The position numbers and the translations under genes are program-made. Under the pieces are notes generated by a model. The model searched no databases, was not told where the DNA came from, and saw nothing but the letters and a program-made list of their open reading frames with translations. A DNA stretch of 64,000 nucleotides. It comes from JACMQX01 sp040385105. GTDB taxonomy: Bacteria; Pseudomonadota; Gammaproteobacteria; Burkholderiales; Burkholderiaceae_C. Every line of letters starts with the position of its first letter. Positions within the stretch are counted from its first letter, which is position 1. Location: assembly GCA_040385105.1 (NCBI GenBank), contig JAZKHY010000021.1:1-64000 (forward strand), given 5' to 3'. Positions 40,798 through 49,883 of the stretch are shown piece by piece.

Positions 40798-40862
40798 GCC
40801 ATGGCTTTTCATACCCATGCTGGCTGTAATCTTTTTTCAAGCCGGGTCTTGACCTTCCCATC

Positions 40863-43133
40863 ATGTCAAAGTCCAGACTTGAAATCATGAATACTCCAAC
40901 CCCCCTTTCTGTAGACAACATCTCCATCGGCGGCATGACCTGCGCGTCCTGTGTGTCACGCGTCGAGCGTGCGCTCAGGAAGCTTCCCGGTGTGCAGGAG
41001 GCTACCGTCAACCTTGCCACCGAAACGGCCCATGTGGTGTTTGACGCCGCGCAGGCGCCCGGGGCCAGGCTGCGGCGGGCTGTACGGGATGCCGGCTATG
41101 AGCCCCGCACCGTTGCCCAGGCTGAATCGGCGGGGAACGCATCGCCGTGGACCGGCTTCGCTCCGGTGGCCATCGGCTTGCTGCTGTCGGCGCCGCTGGT
41201 GATCCCGATGATCGGCGACCTGTTCGGCCGGCACTGGATGCTGCCGGCCTGGCTGCAGTTTGCGCTGGCCACGCCGGTGCAGTTCATCCTGGGCGCGCGC
41301 TTTTACCGCGCGGCCTGGCATGCGCTGCGCGCTTTCACCGGCAACATGGACCTGCTGGTGGCCATCGGCACCAGCGCGGGCTGGGGCCTGTCGGTCTGGC
41401 TCTGGCTGCGCGCCGGCGACGCCATGCCGCACCTGTACTTCGAGGCCTCCGCCGTGGTGGTGACGCTGGTGCTGCTGGGCAAGTGGCTGGAGGCACGCGC
41501 CAAGCGCCAGACCACGGCCGCCATCCGCGCCCTGCATGCGCTGCGGCCCGACGTGGCCCATGTGCTGCGCGCCACCGGCGATGAAGAGGACGTGCCCGTG
41601 GCCGAATTGCTGGTGGGCGACCGGCTGGCGGTGAAGCCCGGCGAACGCATCCCGGCCGACGGCGTGGTGGCCGAAGGCCGCACGCAGGTGGACGAATCCA
41701 TGCTCACCGGTGAGCCGTTGCCGGTGCCCAAGGATGTGGATGCAAAGCTCACCGGCGGCAGCATCAACGGCGATGGCCGTGTGGTGATGCGGGTGACGGC
41801 CACCGGCAGCGAGTCGGTGCTGGCGCACATCATCCGCCTGGTGGAAGACGCGCAGACGGCCAAGGCGCCGATCCAGCGGCTGGTGGACCAGGTGTCCGCC
41901 GTGTTCGTGCCGGTGGTGCTGGTGATCGCGCTCGTGACGCTGCTGGGCTGGCTCTGGAGCGGCGCAGGGGTGGAGGCGGCGCTGATCCATGCGGTGGCGG
42001 TGCTGGTGATTGCCTGCCCCTGCGCGCTGGGCCTGGCCACGCCGGCCGCCATCATGGCCGGCACCGGCGTGGCGGCGAAGCACGGCATTCTCATCAAGGA
42101 CGTGCAGGCGCTGGAGATTGCGCACAAGGTGGATACGGTGGCGTTTGACAAGACCGGTACGCTGACGGTGGGCCGGCCGCGCCTGACGGCGGTTGCGGTG
42201 GCGCAGGGCGTGGACGAAGCGGCCCTGCTCGCGGCCGTGGCCGCCGTGCAGTCAGGCAGCGAGCATCCGCTGGCGCATGCGGTGGTGACGGGTGCCTCCG
42301 GGCGTGGCTTGCTGTGGAGCAGCGCGCGTGACGTTCGCGCTGTGCCGGGGCGCGGTACCGAAGGCCAGGCGCGCGGCAGCCTGTGGCGCATTGGCAGCCT
42401 GGCATGGATGGAGGAACTCGGCGTGCCGCTGGGCGCGCTGGCCGCCCGGGCAGCGGAGCTGCAGGCTGCAGGTGCAACGGTGTCTGCCGTAGCGGAAACG
42501 GTTGAAGCAACAGCTGAAGGCGCGGTGGACGGCCCGCCCGTCCTGCGCGCCCTGCTGGCCTTCGGCGACGAGCCCAAGCCCGGCGCGAAGGAGGCACTCG
42601 CGGCACTGCGCGCGCTGGGCATCCGGGTGATGATGATCTCCGGCGACAACCAGGGCGCGGCGCTGGCCATGGGCGAGCGTCTGGGCCTGGCGGCCGATGA
42701 GGTGATGGCGCAGGTGCTGCCGGCCGACAAGTCGGCGCGCATCACGCAACTGCGCCAGGGCGGCCATACCGTCGCGATGGTGGGGGATGGCGTGAACGAT
42801 GCGCCCGCGCTGGCCGCGGCCGACGTGGGCATTGCCATGGGCAGCGGCACCGATGTGGCGATGCACGCCGCCGGCATCACGCTGATGCGCGGTGATGTGC
42901 GGCTGGTGGCGGCGGCGCTGGACGTGTCCCGCCGCACCGTCGCCAAGATCCGCCAGAACCTGTTCTGGGCCTTTGCCTACAACGTGGCCGGCATTCCTCT
43001 GGCGGCGTTGGGCTATCTCAGCCCGGTAGTGGCGGGTGCGGCGATGGCGCTGTCGAGCGTCAGTGTGATGGCGAATGCCTTGCTGCTGAAAAGATGGCAG
43101 CAAAGCAGTGAAGAACAGAAAACTGGCAATTGA
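40863..43133 (+). CDS. copA: Cu(I)-exporting P1B-type ATPase CopA
   Basis: CopA (756 aa) pumps Cu(I) out of the cytoplasm. One N-terminal HMA domain has GMTCASC at residues 24-30. Eight membrane segments follow, with CPC (VIACPCALGLATP near 384) as the transport site. Catalytic motifs are LTGEPLPV (actuator TGE), DKTGTLT near 429 with the phosphorylated Asp, SEHPLAHAV (P1B HP motif) and MVGDGVNDAPAL near 642. The ATG at 40863 is used; a second at 40887 is equally plausible. It is divergent from copZ-cueR, with a CueR-type site between. Confidence 0.97.
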   Translation: MSKSRLEIMNTPTPLSVDNISIGGMTCASCVSRVERALRKLPGVQEATVNLATETAHVVFDAAQAPGARLRRAVRDAGYEPRTVAQAESAGNASPWTGFAPVAIGLLLSAPLVIPMIGDLFGRHWMLPAWLQFALATPVQFILGARFYRAAWHALRAFTGNMDLLVAIGTSAGWGLSVWLWLRAGDAMPHLYFEASAVVVTLVLLGKWLEARAKRQTTAAIRALHALRPDVAHVLRATGDEEDVPVAELLVGDRLAVKPGERIPADGVVAEGRTQVDESMLTGEPLPVPKDVDAKLTGGSINGDGRVVMRVTATGSESVLAHIIRLVEDAQTAKAPIQRLVDQVSAVFVPVVLVIALVTLLGWLWSGAGVEAALIHAVAVLVIACPCALGLATPAAIMAGTGVAAKHGILIKDVQALEIAHKVDTVAFDKTGTLTVGRPRLTAVAVAQGVDEAALLAAVAAVQSGSEHPLAHAVVTGASGRGLLWSSARDVRAVPGRGTEGQARGSLWRIGSLAWMEELGVPLGALAARAAELQAAGATVSAVAETVEATAEGAVDGPPVLRALLAFGDEPKPGAKEALAALRALGIRVMMISGDNQGAALAMGERLGLAADEVMAQVLPADKSARITQLRQGGHTVAMVGDGVNDAPALAAADVGIAMGSGTDVAMHAAGITLMRGDVRLVAAALDVSRRTVAKIRQNLFWAFAYNVAGIPLAALGYLSPVVAGAAMALSSVSVMANALLLKRWQQSSEEQKTGN

Positions 43134-43156
43134 ATGCCGGATTCCCTGGCCCGGCG

Positions 43157-44272
43157 TTATTTTGCGCCGAGGGCAGGGTAGTCGGTATATCCCTCGGCCT
43201 TGCCGCCGTAGAAGGTCTTGCGGTCCGGCTCGTTGAACGGGCCGCCCTGCTTCAGGCGCTCCACCAGGTCGGGGTTGGCGATGAACAGTTTGCCGAAGGC
43301 GACGAGGTCGGAGCCTGCGTCCAGCGCCTTCTCGGCCAGCGCCCGGTCGTAGCCGTTGTTGACCATCCAGGTGGCCTTGCCGCCGGCCTTGCGGTAGGTG
43401 TCGCGCAGCTGGGCATAGTCAAACGGCCTGTCGCCCTGCTGGAAGTCGCGCGCGCCGCCGGTGGCGCCTTCGATGATGTGGATGAAAGCCAGGTTCAGCG
43501 GGGCCAGCTGCTTCATCACGTAGTCGAACAGCGGCTGCGGATCAGGGTCGCTCGCATCGTTGGCGGGCGTCACGGGCGACAGGCGCAGGCCGGTGCGGCC
43601 GCCGCCGATCTCTTTGGCCACCGCCGTCATGACCTCGATGAGGAAGCGCGCACGGTTCTCGATGCTGCCGCCGTAGGCGTCGGTGCGGTGGTTGGAGCCC
43701 GAGCGCAGGAACTGGTCCAGCAGGTAGCCGTTGGCGCCGTGGAGTTCCACGCCGTCAAAGCCGGCGTCGATCGCGTTGCGCGCGGCGCGGCGGTAGTCTT
43801 CCACGATGCCGGGCAGCTCTGACAGCTCCAGCGCGCGGGGCATCGAGGTTTCAGCGAAGCTGCCGACGCCGTCGGTGATGATGTAGGTCTTGGTTTTGGC
43901 CACGAGTGCCGAAGGTGCGACGGGCGCCTGGCCGCCCTCCTGCAGCGAGGTGTGCGAGACGCGGCCCACATGCCACAGCTGGGTGACGATCCTGCCGCCC
44001 TTGTCATGCACAGCGTCGGTCACTTTCTTCCAGGCTGCCACCTGCTCGGCGTTCCAGATGCCGGGCACATCGGCATAACCCTGGCCCTGGTGGCTGATGG
44101 CCGTGCCTTCGGTGACGATCAGCCCGGCGCTGGCGCGCTGGCTGTAGTACTCGATGGCCAGGGGCGTGGGGATGGCGCCGGGCGAGCGGTTGCGGGTGAG
44201 CGGCGCCATGACGATGCGGTTGGCCAGGCGGATGTCGCCGGCCTGGGCGGGTGCGAAGAGGGAGGAGGACAT
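43157..44272 (-). CDS. Old yellow enzyme family ene-reductase
   Basis: A 371-aa FMN-dependent NAD(P)H oxidoreductase that reduces activated C=C bonds or nitro groups (NemA-like). Motifs are MAPLTRNRSPG, IVTEGTAIS, QLWHVGRVSH, GFDGVELHGANGYLLDQFL and YGGSIENRARFLIEV, the classic OYE set, with the His-Asn-type substrate pair in FDGVELHGANGY. The start at 44272 (MSSSLFAPAQAG) is preferred over upstream codons. It is convergent with copA, whose stop lies 23 bases away. Divergent from the MFS gene. Confidence 0.94.
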   Translation of the reverse strand: MSSSLFAPAQAGDIRLANRIVMAPLTRNRSPGAIPTPLAIEYYSQRASAGLIVTEGTAISHQGQGYADVPGIWNAEQVAAWKKVTDAVHDKGGRIVTQLWHVGRVSHTSLQEGGQAPVAPSALVAKTKTYIITDGVGSFAETSMPRALELSELPGIVEDYRRAARNAIDAGFDGVELHGANGYLLDQFLRSGSNHRTDAYGGSIENRARFLIEVMTAVAKEIGGGRTGLRLSPVTPANDASDPDPQPLFDYVMKQLAPLNLAFIHIIEGATGGARDFQQGDRPFDYAQLRDTYRKAGGKATWMVNNGYDRALAEKALDAGSDLVAFGKLFIANPDLVERLKQGGPFNEPDRKTFYGGKAEGYTDYPALGAK

Positions 44273-44391
44273 GGGGGGTGGCTTTCGGGGCTGGGGTGTG
44301 TTGTCGATGCCACAGCGTAGTCCTGATCGGGAAGCCTTGCCCCGGACGGATTGTTGATGCTGTGCTATGGAGCGAAGCATCGGCGCTTTGC

Positions 44392-45612
44392 ATGCCAGAC
44401 AATGCCTGCATGCCGCCCGCCCTTTCATCCATCCCGCCGGCGCGCCTGTTGGCGCTGGCCATCGCGCTGTCGATGGGCGCGGCCATCTCGCTGGGCGTGA
44501 CGCGCTTTGCTTATGGCCTGCTGTTGCCGACCATGCGCGCCGACCTCGGCTGGTCCTATACGCTGGCCGGTGCCATGAACACCGCCAATGCCCTGGGCTA
44601 CCTGCTGGGCGCGCTGGTGACGCCGCGCCTGCTCAGCCGCCATGGCGCGGCTGCGATGCTGCTCTGGGGCGCGGTGCTGGCCAGTGTGTTCATGGGCATG
44701 AGCGGCTTTTTCACCGGCGCCGTGCCCTTGCTGGCGCAGCGCCTGCTGGCGGGCGTGGCGAGTGCCTTCGTGTTCATCGCGGGTGGCCTGCTGGCGGCGC
44801 GGCTGGGTGCCTTGCAGCCGTCGCGCAGCGGGCTGTTGCTGGGCCTGTACTACGGCGGCACCGGCGCGGGCATCACGCTCTCGGCCCTGCTGGTGCCGGC
44901 CGTGCTGGAGGCTGCGCGCGGCGTTCCGCATGGCTGGGCCTGGGCCTGGTGGGCGCTGGCTGCAGCCTGCTTCGCGGCAACGGCGGCGCTGCTGTGGCCG
45001 GCAAGGGTCATGCAGGAGCCTGCTGCCGCCGCCGCAACGCCCGGCGCGCCGGCGCGGCGCTTCGAGTGGCGGCAGTTCGGCTTCGGGCTGGCGGGCTACG
45101 GCATGTTCGGCGTGGGCTACATCGGCTACATGACGTTTGTGATTGCGCTGCTGCGCGAGCAGGGCGCGGGCGCCGGCAGCATCACGCTGTTCTATGCGCT
45201 GCTGGGCCTGGCGGTGATGGCGTCGTCGCGCATCTGGGCTGGCCTGCTGGACCGCTACAGGGGCGGGCAGGCGCTGGCGCTGCTCAATGCGCTGCTGGGT
45301 GTGGCGACCATCGTGCCGGCGCTGACCTCGGCCTTCTGGGCGGTGCTGCTGTCAGGCGTGGTGTTTGGCGGCGTGTTCCTGTCGGTGGTGGCGTCAACCA
45401 CTGCGCTGGTGCGGCACAACCTGCCGCAGGCCGGCTGGGCCGCGGGCATCAGCGCCTTCACCATCGTGTTTGCCGCAGGTCAGATCGTCGGGCCCACGGT
45501 GGTGGGCTGGATTGCCGACGGGCCCGGCGGGCTCGCGCGCGGCCTGCTGTTCTCGGCACTGGCGCTGTGGGTGGGCGCGCTACTGGCGTCGCGGCAGCGG
45601 GCACTGGCGTAG
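44392..45612 (+). CDS. MFS transporter, YbfB/YjiJ-like
   Basis: A 406-aa inner-membrane transporter with about 12 helices. The start region LSMGAAISLGVTRFAYGLLLPTMR is the typical first helix of the YbfB/YjiJ group, followed by ANALGYLLGALVTPRLLSRHG. The second half has YGMFGVGYIGYMTFVIALLR and AFTIVFAAGQIVGPTVVGWIA. The substrate is unknown. ATG codons at 44392 and 44410 are both possible starts. It stands alone, divergent from the OYE gene. Confidence 0.85.
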   Translation: MPDNACMPPALSSIPPARLLALAIALSMGAAISLGVTRFAYGLLLPTMRADLGWSYTLAGAMNTANALGYLLGALVTPRLLSRHGAAAMLLWGAVLASVFMGMSGFFTGAVPLLAQRLLAGVASAFVFIAGGLLAARLGALQPSRSGLLLGLYYGGTGAGITLSALLVPAVLEAARGVPHGWAWAWWALAAACFAATAALLWPARVMQEPAAAAATPGAPARRFEWRQFGFGLAGYGMFGVGYIGYMTFVIALLREQGAGAGSITLFYALLGLAVMASSRIWAGLLDRYRGGQALALLNALLGVATIVPALTSAFWAVLLSGVVFGGVFLSVVASTTALVRHNLPQAGWAAGISAFTIVFAAGQIVGPTVVGWIADGPGGLARGLLFSALALWVGALLASRQRALA

Positions 45613-45755
45613 GCGGCTGCCGGCAAGCCGGGCCGGTTGCGGCCTTGTCCTACAGGTCTGCACGCCGCAGGCTGATCACTTCATGGCAGTGTCATCAATA
45701 GCATTCAGTATTGCTCTCAACAATGCGGCTCCATGGAGTTGCCAAGGGGAAACAC

Positions 45756-45941
45756 ATGCTGAAATACGCACTCATTTTTGCGCTCGTTGCCGTGATCGCC
45801 GGAGCGCTTGGCTTTACCGGCGTTGCTGCCGGTGCAGCCGGTATCGCCAAGATCCTGTTTGGCCTGTTCCTGATTCTTGCCGTCATCTTCATCGTGCTGG
45901 CCGCGCTGGGCATCGGGGCTGCAAGAAAGGCACTGGACTGA
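45756..45941 (+). CDS. DUF1328 small membrane protein (YtjA-like)
   Basis: A 61-aa protein with two hydrophobic segments: MLKYALIFALVAVIAGALGF, the usual DUF1328 start, and KILFGLFLILAVIFIVLAAL. These tiny inner-membrane proteins are widely conserved; function is unknown. AAGGGGAAAC precedes the ATG at 45756. It is 2 bases upstream of the next small gene. Confidence 0.92.
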   Translation: MLKYALIFALVAVIAGALGFTGVAAGAAGIAKILFGLFLILAVIFIVLAALGIGAARKALD

Positions 45942-45943
45942 CC

Positions 45944-46141
45944 ATGACGAGCTTTGCCACCACACCCGGCAATACGCGGCATGATGTGCTGCGCAATGCG
46001 CTGAACAGCCCGCTGGTGCGGGTACAGCGGATCATGCAGGTCACCCGTTCGTACTGGTGGCCGGCGGCAGAGCCCGCCAAGCCGCAGCGCCAGGCCTTCG
46101 GGCCCGGCCGGCGGCCGCTCGCACTGTCCTGCAGGAGCTGA
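45944..46141 (+). CDS. Small hypothetical protein (65 aa) between DUF1328 and transglutaminase genes
   Basis: A short frame from ATG 45944 to TGA 46141. It starts MTSFATTPGNTRHDVLRNAL and contains NSPLVRVQRIMQVTRSYWWP, a basic helical stretch. The two neighbours are within 2 bases on either side, so the three look like one transcript. No family is recognised. AAAGG is about 15 bases upstream of its ATG, a weak site; translational coupling with the DUF1328 gene would explain that. Confidence 0.5.
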   Translation: MTSFATTPGNTRHDVLRNALNSPLVRVQRIMQVTRSYWWPAAEPAKPQRQAFGPGRRPLALSCRS

Positions 46142-46142
46142 C

Positions 46143-47036
46143 ATGCATGTTTCCAGAATAGACCTGGCACTTCGGTACCAGCTGGCAGGCCCTGCACATT
46201 TCTGCTTCAACATCGAGGCGGCCAACACGCCGCTGCAGCGCATCGTCTCGGAGGCCGTGACCCTGTCACCGCCGGTCAGCGCCCATCACTACGAAGATGC
46301 CAACAGCGGCAACCGGTTCATCCGCTTCGATGCAGATGCCGGGCCGCTGGAAGTCAACTACCAGGCCACGGTTGAACTGCAGCCCCAGGCGCCGGCAGAA
46401 GGTTTGGCTGAAGTCCCGGTGAGTGATGTACCCGACAACGTGCTGCGTTACCTGATGCCCTCGCGCTACTGCGAGTCCGACGTCATGAGCCGCAGTGCGC
46501 AGCAGATTTTCGGCCGCATGGCGCCTGGCTATGAGCGGGTGAAGGCTGTCACGGAATGGGTGCGCGATTCGATCGTTTACCTGCCGGGCTCCACCACCTC
46601 CACCACCACGGCGCAGGAAGTGTTTGTGCTGCGCGCAGGCGTCTGCCGCGACTTCGCCCACCTGGGCATCACCATGTGCCGCGCGCTCAACATACCGGCG
46701 CGGCTGGTGGTGGGCTATGTGAACTTTGAAGAGCCGCCCCAGGATTTCCATGCGATCTTCGAGGCCTGGCTCGGCGGGCGCTGGGTGTTGTTTGACCCGA
46801 GCGGCATGGCGCCGGTGGACCGCCTGGTGCGCATCGGCACCGGGCGCGACGCCAAGGACGTGGCTTTCGCCACCATCTTCGGGCCGGCGATGATGACCTC
46901 AAAGGCGGTGACGGTGGACGAGAGCGATAACGGCGTTGCCGGCGCACCCGTCACCATTCCCCAGCCGCCCGTTGCGCAGGCACCTGCGCGGATGGACGAA
47001 CAGTCTGAGCAGCCTGTGGCCGTAGCCACCGCCTGA
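46143..47036 (+). CDS. Transglutaminase-like cysteine protein
   Basis: A 297-aa protein. The transglutaminase-like triad is in RAGVCRDFAHLGITMC (Cys), DFHAIFEAWLGGRWVLFD (His and Asp). An N-terminal beta-rich part begins MHVSRIDLALRYQLAGPA and resembles bacterial transglutaminase-like N-terminal domains. No signal peptide is obvious, so it is probably cytoplasmic. The C-terminal tail is Pro/Ala-rich. Such proteins act as peptidases or amidases, or modify proteins. A GCAGGAG site precedes the ATG. Confidence 0.9.
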   Translation: MHVSRIDLALRYQLAGPAHFCFNIEAANTPLQRIVSEAVTLSPPVSAHHYEDANSGNRFIRFDADAGPLEVNYQATVELQPQAPAEGLAEVPVSDVPDNVLRYLMPSRYCESDVMSRSAQQIFGRMAPGYERVKAVTEWVRDSIVYLPGSTTSTTTAQEVFVLRAGVCRDFAHLGITMCRALNIPARLVVGYVNFEEPPQDFHAIFEAWLGGRWVLFDPSGMAPVDRLVRIGTGRDAKDVAFATIFGPAMMTSKAVTVDESDNGVAGAPVTIPQPPVAQAPARMDEQSEQPVAVATA

Positions 47037-47080
47037 TCCCACCGCCTGATCCTTTAGCGCCGGCGCGTCAAAATACGCGG

Positions 47081-48439
47081 ATGAGCAAATTCATCCGCGT
47101 GGCGCTTGCGCTCGTCGCCGTCCTGCTGGTGCTGGCAGCACTTGCGGGCGCGGCGCTGCTTTACTGGATCGGCCAGGACGATTTCCGCAACCGCGTCGAG
47201 CGTGAGGCCGGCGCTGCCCTCGGCGTGCCCCTGCGCCTTGGCCGCATCCACCTGGACTGGTTTCCCGTGCCCGCCGTGGCGCTGGATGACGTGACGGTGC
47301 AGACCCAGCCGCCGCTGTCTGTGAGCCGCATCGAGGCCCGGCCGGTCTGGTCGGCGCTGCTGGCGCGGCGCCTTGAAGTGGCGACGCTGGTGGTGCGCGG
47401 CGCCGTGGTGCCCCAGGCGGGTGTTGACGCCCTGCTGGCGGCCATGCAAAAGCGCGGGGCTGCAGCGGCAGGGCGGCAGAAACCTGCTGCCGCGCCGGAC
47501 GCTGTGGAGTCCGGGGCTGCTGCCGGCGCCATGCTCTGGATTCCGAAGCGCACGCTGGTGGAGGAACTCACCTGGGTCAGCAGCAAGGGCGTGTCCACCG
47601 TGCTCGATGCGCGCGCCCATCTGGGAGATGACGGGCTGCCGCAGGACGCAACCATCAAGCTGCTCAAGGGGCCTTATGAAGGTGCGAGCGTTGAGGTGTC
47701 GCGTGACCTCAAGGCCGATGTGGGCGCGAACACCGGTGCCGGCACGGGCGCCAGCGCCTGGCTGGTGGATGCCCGCATTGGCGGCGGCACCATCAAGGGC
47801 CGGGTGGCACTCAAGCCGGCTTCTGCGCCCGGCCGCGAGATGATGCTCTCGGGCGAACTGGAAACACGCGGCGTGGAAGTGGCCGCGCTGACCGCGCCCT
47901 CCCGGCCGCTCAGCGGCAAGCTGGAGGCCAGCACCGCGCTCAACGCCCGGGCCGTGAGCGCCGGCGGGCTGGCCGATGCCCTGCAGACGCGCACCCGCTT
48001 CACGGTGAGCAATGCGGTGGTGCATGGCATTGACCTGGCAAAAGCAGTGAGCACCGCGGGCCTGAGCCGCGGCGGTGAGACGGTGCTGAACGAGCTGACC
48101 GGCGAGGTCAGCACCCAGGGCCGCGCGGCGCAGCTGCGCAACCTGGTGGCGCGCTCCGGCGTGCTGGCGGCGCGCGGGGATGTGTCGGTGTCGGCGGCAC
48201 AGGCGCTGTCGGGCCGGGTGACGGTGGATGTGACGGCCGGCGTGGCCGGCGGCCTCACCGGCATTCCGCTCGTGGTGGGCGGCACGCTCAACGCGCCGGA
48301 AGTCACGCTCACCCGCGGGGCGATGCTGGGCGCCGCAGTCGGCACGGCCGTCATGCCCGGCGTGGGCACGGGCGCCGGCGCGAAGCTGGGCGACAGGCTT
48401 GGGAGAGGGTTGTCAGGGCTCTTTGGGGGCGGCAAGTGA
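47081..48439 (+). CDS. AsmA-like inner-membrane-anchored protein
   Basis: A 452-aa protein with an N-terminal anchor VALALVAVLLVLAALAGAALLYW and a long periplasmic region. The first part, EAGAALGVPLRLGRIHLDWFPVPAVALDDV, and the later GLADALQTRTRFTVSNAVVHG and TGEVSTQGRAAQLRNL are typical of AsmA/DUF748-type proteins that bridge inner and outer membrane and affect lipid transport or porin assembly. At 452 aa it is shorter than classic AsmA (about 600). It is convergent with the retropepsin-like gene, 21 bases away. Confidence 0.85.
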   Translation: MSKFIRVALALVAVLLVLAALAGAALLYWIGQDDFRNRVEREAGAALGVPLRLGRIHLDWFPVPAVALDDVTVQTQPPLSVSRIEARPVWSALLARRLEVATLVVRGAVVPQAGVDALLAAMQKRGAAAAGRQKPAAAPDAVESGAAAGAMLWIPKRTLVEELTWVSSKGVSTVLDARAHLGDDGLPQDATIKLLKGPYEGASVEVSRDLKADVGANTGAGTGASAWLVDARIGGGTIKGRVALKPASAPGREMMLSGELETRGVEVAALTAPSRPLSGKLEASTALNARAVSAGGLADALQTRTRFTVSNAVVHGIDLAKAVSTAGLSRGGETVLNELTGEVSTQGRAAQLRNLVARSGVLAARGDVSVSAAQALSGRVTVDVTAGVAGGLTGIPLVVGGTLNAPEVTLTRGAMLGAAVGTAVMPGVGTGAGAKLGDRLGRGLSGLFGGGK

Positions 48440-48460
48440 CTGGCGCCGCAGGTGCGTCGC

Positions 48461-48916
48461 TCAGTAAGAGTAGTCGATGGTGAATTTCTTTTGCGGCCCG
48501 TCGTAATTCAACTTGGCTTGATTGAGCACGTCACGCCCGATAACTCCTTGAATTGCTTCGCTCATCAACGGCCGTCCATTTGCCTCGACCGTTGTGATTT
48601 TCCACGGCTCAGACCCGCCATTTCGGATAACCAGGCCAATGTCATAGACATTGCATACTTGAGCGATGCCTTTCGACTCGCTGGTGAGGACCCGCCGCTG
48701 ATTGATTGCTGTTAGCCCGAGTGCCCGGGCGATCTGCTCGTCCACCATGCAGGAGTCTGATCCGGTATCGATCAGGAACGTGGCGAATACGCCGGTATGC
48801 GGCTCCAATCCCTGCTTCCAGAGCTGCTTGCGCCTGATATCACTGACTGTCACGTATAAGTCGACAAGCGGGCCACTTGGCTGGATGGGCCTCTCAAGCC
48901 GCGCTACCTGGAGCAC
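48461..48916 (-). CDS. Retropepsin-like aspartic protease domain protein
   Basis: A 151-aa protein from the GTG at 48916, which overlaps the upstream gene by 13 bases; an in-frame ATG at 49009 lies inside that gene. The active-site motif is FLIDTGSDSCMVDEQIARAL (Asp-Thr-Gly), with a later GVIGRDVLNQAKLNYDG as the flap/strand region. This is the pattern of bacterial single-domain retropepsins, which dimerise to form a protease. The substrate is unknown. Second gene of a two-gene operon with the 86-aa protein. Confidence 0.82.
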   Translation of the reverse strand: MLQVARLERPIQPSGPLVDLYVTVSDIRRKQLWKQGLEPHTGVFATFLIDTGSDSCMVDEQIARALGLTAINQRRVLTSESKGIAQVCNVYDIGLVIRNGGSEPWKITTVEANGRPLMSEAIQGVIGRDVLNQAKLNYDGPQKKFTIDYSY

Positions 48917-49164
48917 GGTCCCACGTCTCGAATGAAATGTGCGACGTTTTCCTCTGGGGAAATGTGCTTGACGAAAAATGGATCCAGCCCATAGGTGTCG
49001 TAGGCCCACTCAAGAGCCTCATTGCGGTCGTCAAAAAATCTGGCGAACTCGTCACCATGAATGACGACGAACTGCCCGCGATGCCTGGCCATAAGCTGCG
49101 GGAGTGCCGACTCATAAGCGTTGAATTCTGGCCTTACGGTGGGCAAAAGACTTGGCACTGTCAT
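48904..49164 (-). CDS. Small conserved protein (86 aa), DUF5678-like, operon partner of retropepsin
   Basis: The protein contains LPQLMARHRGQFVVIHGDEFA and RNEALEWAYDTYGLDPFFVK, as in small proteins often found directly before retropepsin-like genes. It may be an inhibitor or substrate of the protease, by analogy with gene order. The ATG at 49164 has a strong ACGGAGG site 6 bases upstream. A LexA-like box 65 bases before the start suggests damage control. The family name is from memory and uncertain. Confidence 0.7.
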   Translation of the reverse strand: MTVPSLLPTVRPEFNAYESALPQLMARHRGQFVVIHGDEFARFFDDRNEALEWAYDTYGLDPFFVKHISPEENVAHFIRDVGPCSR

Positions 49165-49228
49165 TTCCGGCCTCCGTTCAAAAGAGTCCTCATACTTCGG
49201 TTATACAAGAATATTCACAAGCAATCCA

Positions 49229-49244
49229 CTGTAAATCAATACAG
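49229..49244 (-). promoter_or_regulatory. LexA-like (SOS) box overlapping a promoter
   Basis: CTGT-AAATCAAT-ACAG is a perfect match to the CTGT-N8-ACAG pattern of LexA sites in enterobacteria and betaproteobacteria. On the minus strand it overlaps TTGACT (49248-49243) with ATTGCT 17 bases away, a plausible -35/-10 pair for the operon at 49164-48461. Confidence 0.6.
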
Positions 49245-49351
49245 TCAAGTGGTTGATTAAAAACGGAAAATTTCAGTTATTCACAGAAAGCTGATTCCAG
49301 GTCTGATCTGCGGTGACCTGTCAGCCTCTGAGCCATGCTGCATGAACTCGT

Positions 49352-49840
49352 TCAACCAGCAGGCCGCTCACGATTGTCCTGGCCGGCCGTCTTCTGGTGG
49401 TGGCGCTGTTCGCGCAGCAGCACGTCGATGATGGAGCGCACCACCGCGCGGTTGCGCCCGTCCAGCATGCGCCAGTCCTGCTGCAGTGAGGCCTCTTCAT
49501 GGTTGAATGCCGCGCGCTTCTGGGCAGCCGTGAGCGGCGCGGCGGCCTGGCCGGTGTCGATGCGGGTGGTCATGTCGTCGGCCGGGTCGATGCCCCAGCG
49601 GAGCCAGTCCTCGGGGACGTCAAGCCAGCGCGAGAGCACCTGCAGCTTGTCCTGCGTGGGGACGGACATGCCCTTGAGCCACTTGCGCGCCGCATGCGAG
49701 CTGACGGGGTCACCGCGCCAGCGGAGGTTGAATTCACGCTCCAGCACCGTGGCGCTGGGCTTCTTGTTGCGCTTTTCAAGCGACTGTTCGAGCCGTTTGG
49801 AAAAACCCTTGGTCTGGTCTTTTTTGCCATTGGAAGTCAT
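49352..49840 (-). CDS. Phage-repressor-like HTH regulator
   Basis: A 162-aa protein. SKRLEQSLEKRNKKPSATVL, SSHAARKWLKGMSVPTQDKL and LQVLSRWLDVPEDWLRWG form a Cro/CI-like helix-turn-helix region in the N-terminal half. The C-terminal half is helical with LDGRNRAVVRSIIDVLLRE. There is no S24 peptidase domain, so it is not LexA/CI-cleavable. The start at 49840 (MTSNGKK) is preferred. Two short dyads lie just upstream (49884-49915), as expected for an autoregulator. Confidence 0.7.
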   Translation of the reverse strand: MTSNGKKDQTKGFSKRLEQSLEKRNKKPSATVLEREFNLRWRGDPVSSHAARKWLKGMSVPTQDKLQVLSRWLDVPEDWLRWGIDPADDMTTRIDTGQAAAPLTAAQKRAAFNHEEASLQQDWRMLDGRNRAVVRSIIDVLLREQRHHQKTAGQDNRERPAG

Positions 49841-49883
49841 GGGGGCTGACGCTATCACAGGGGGACAGCGTTATTACGCCCTT

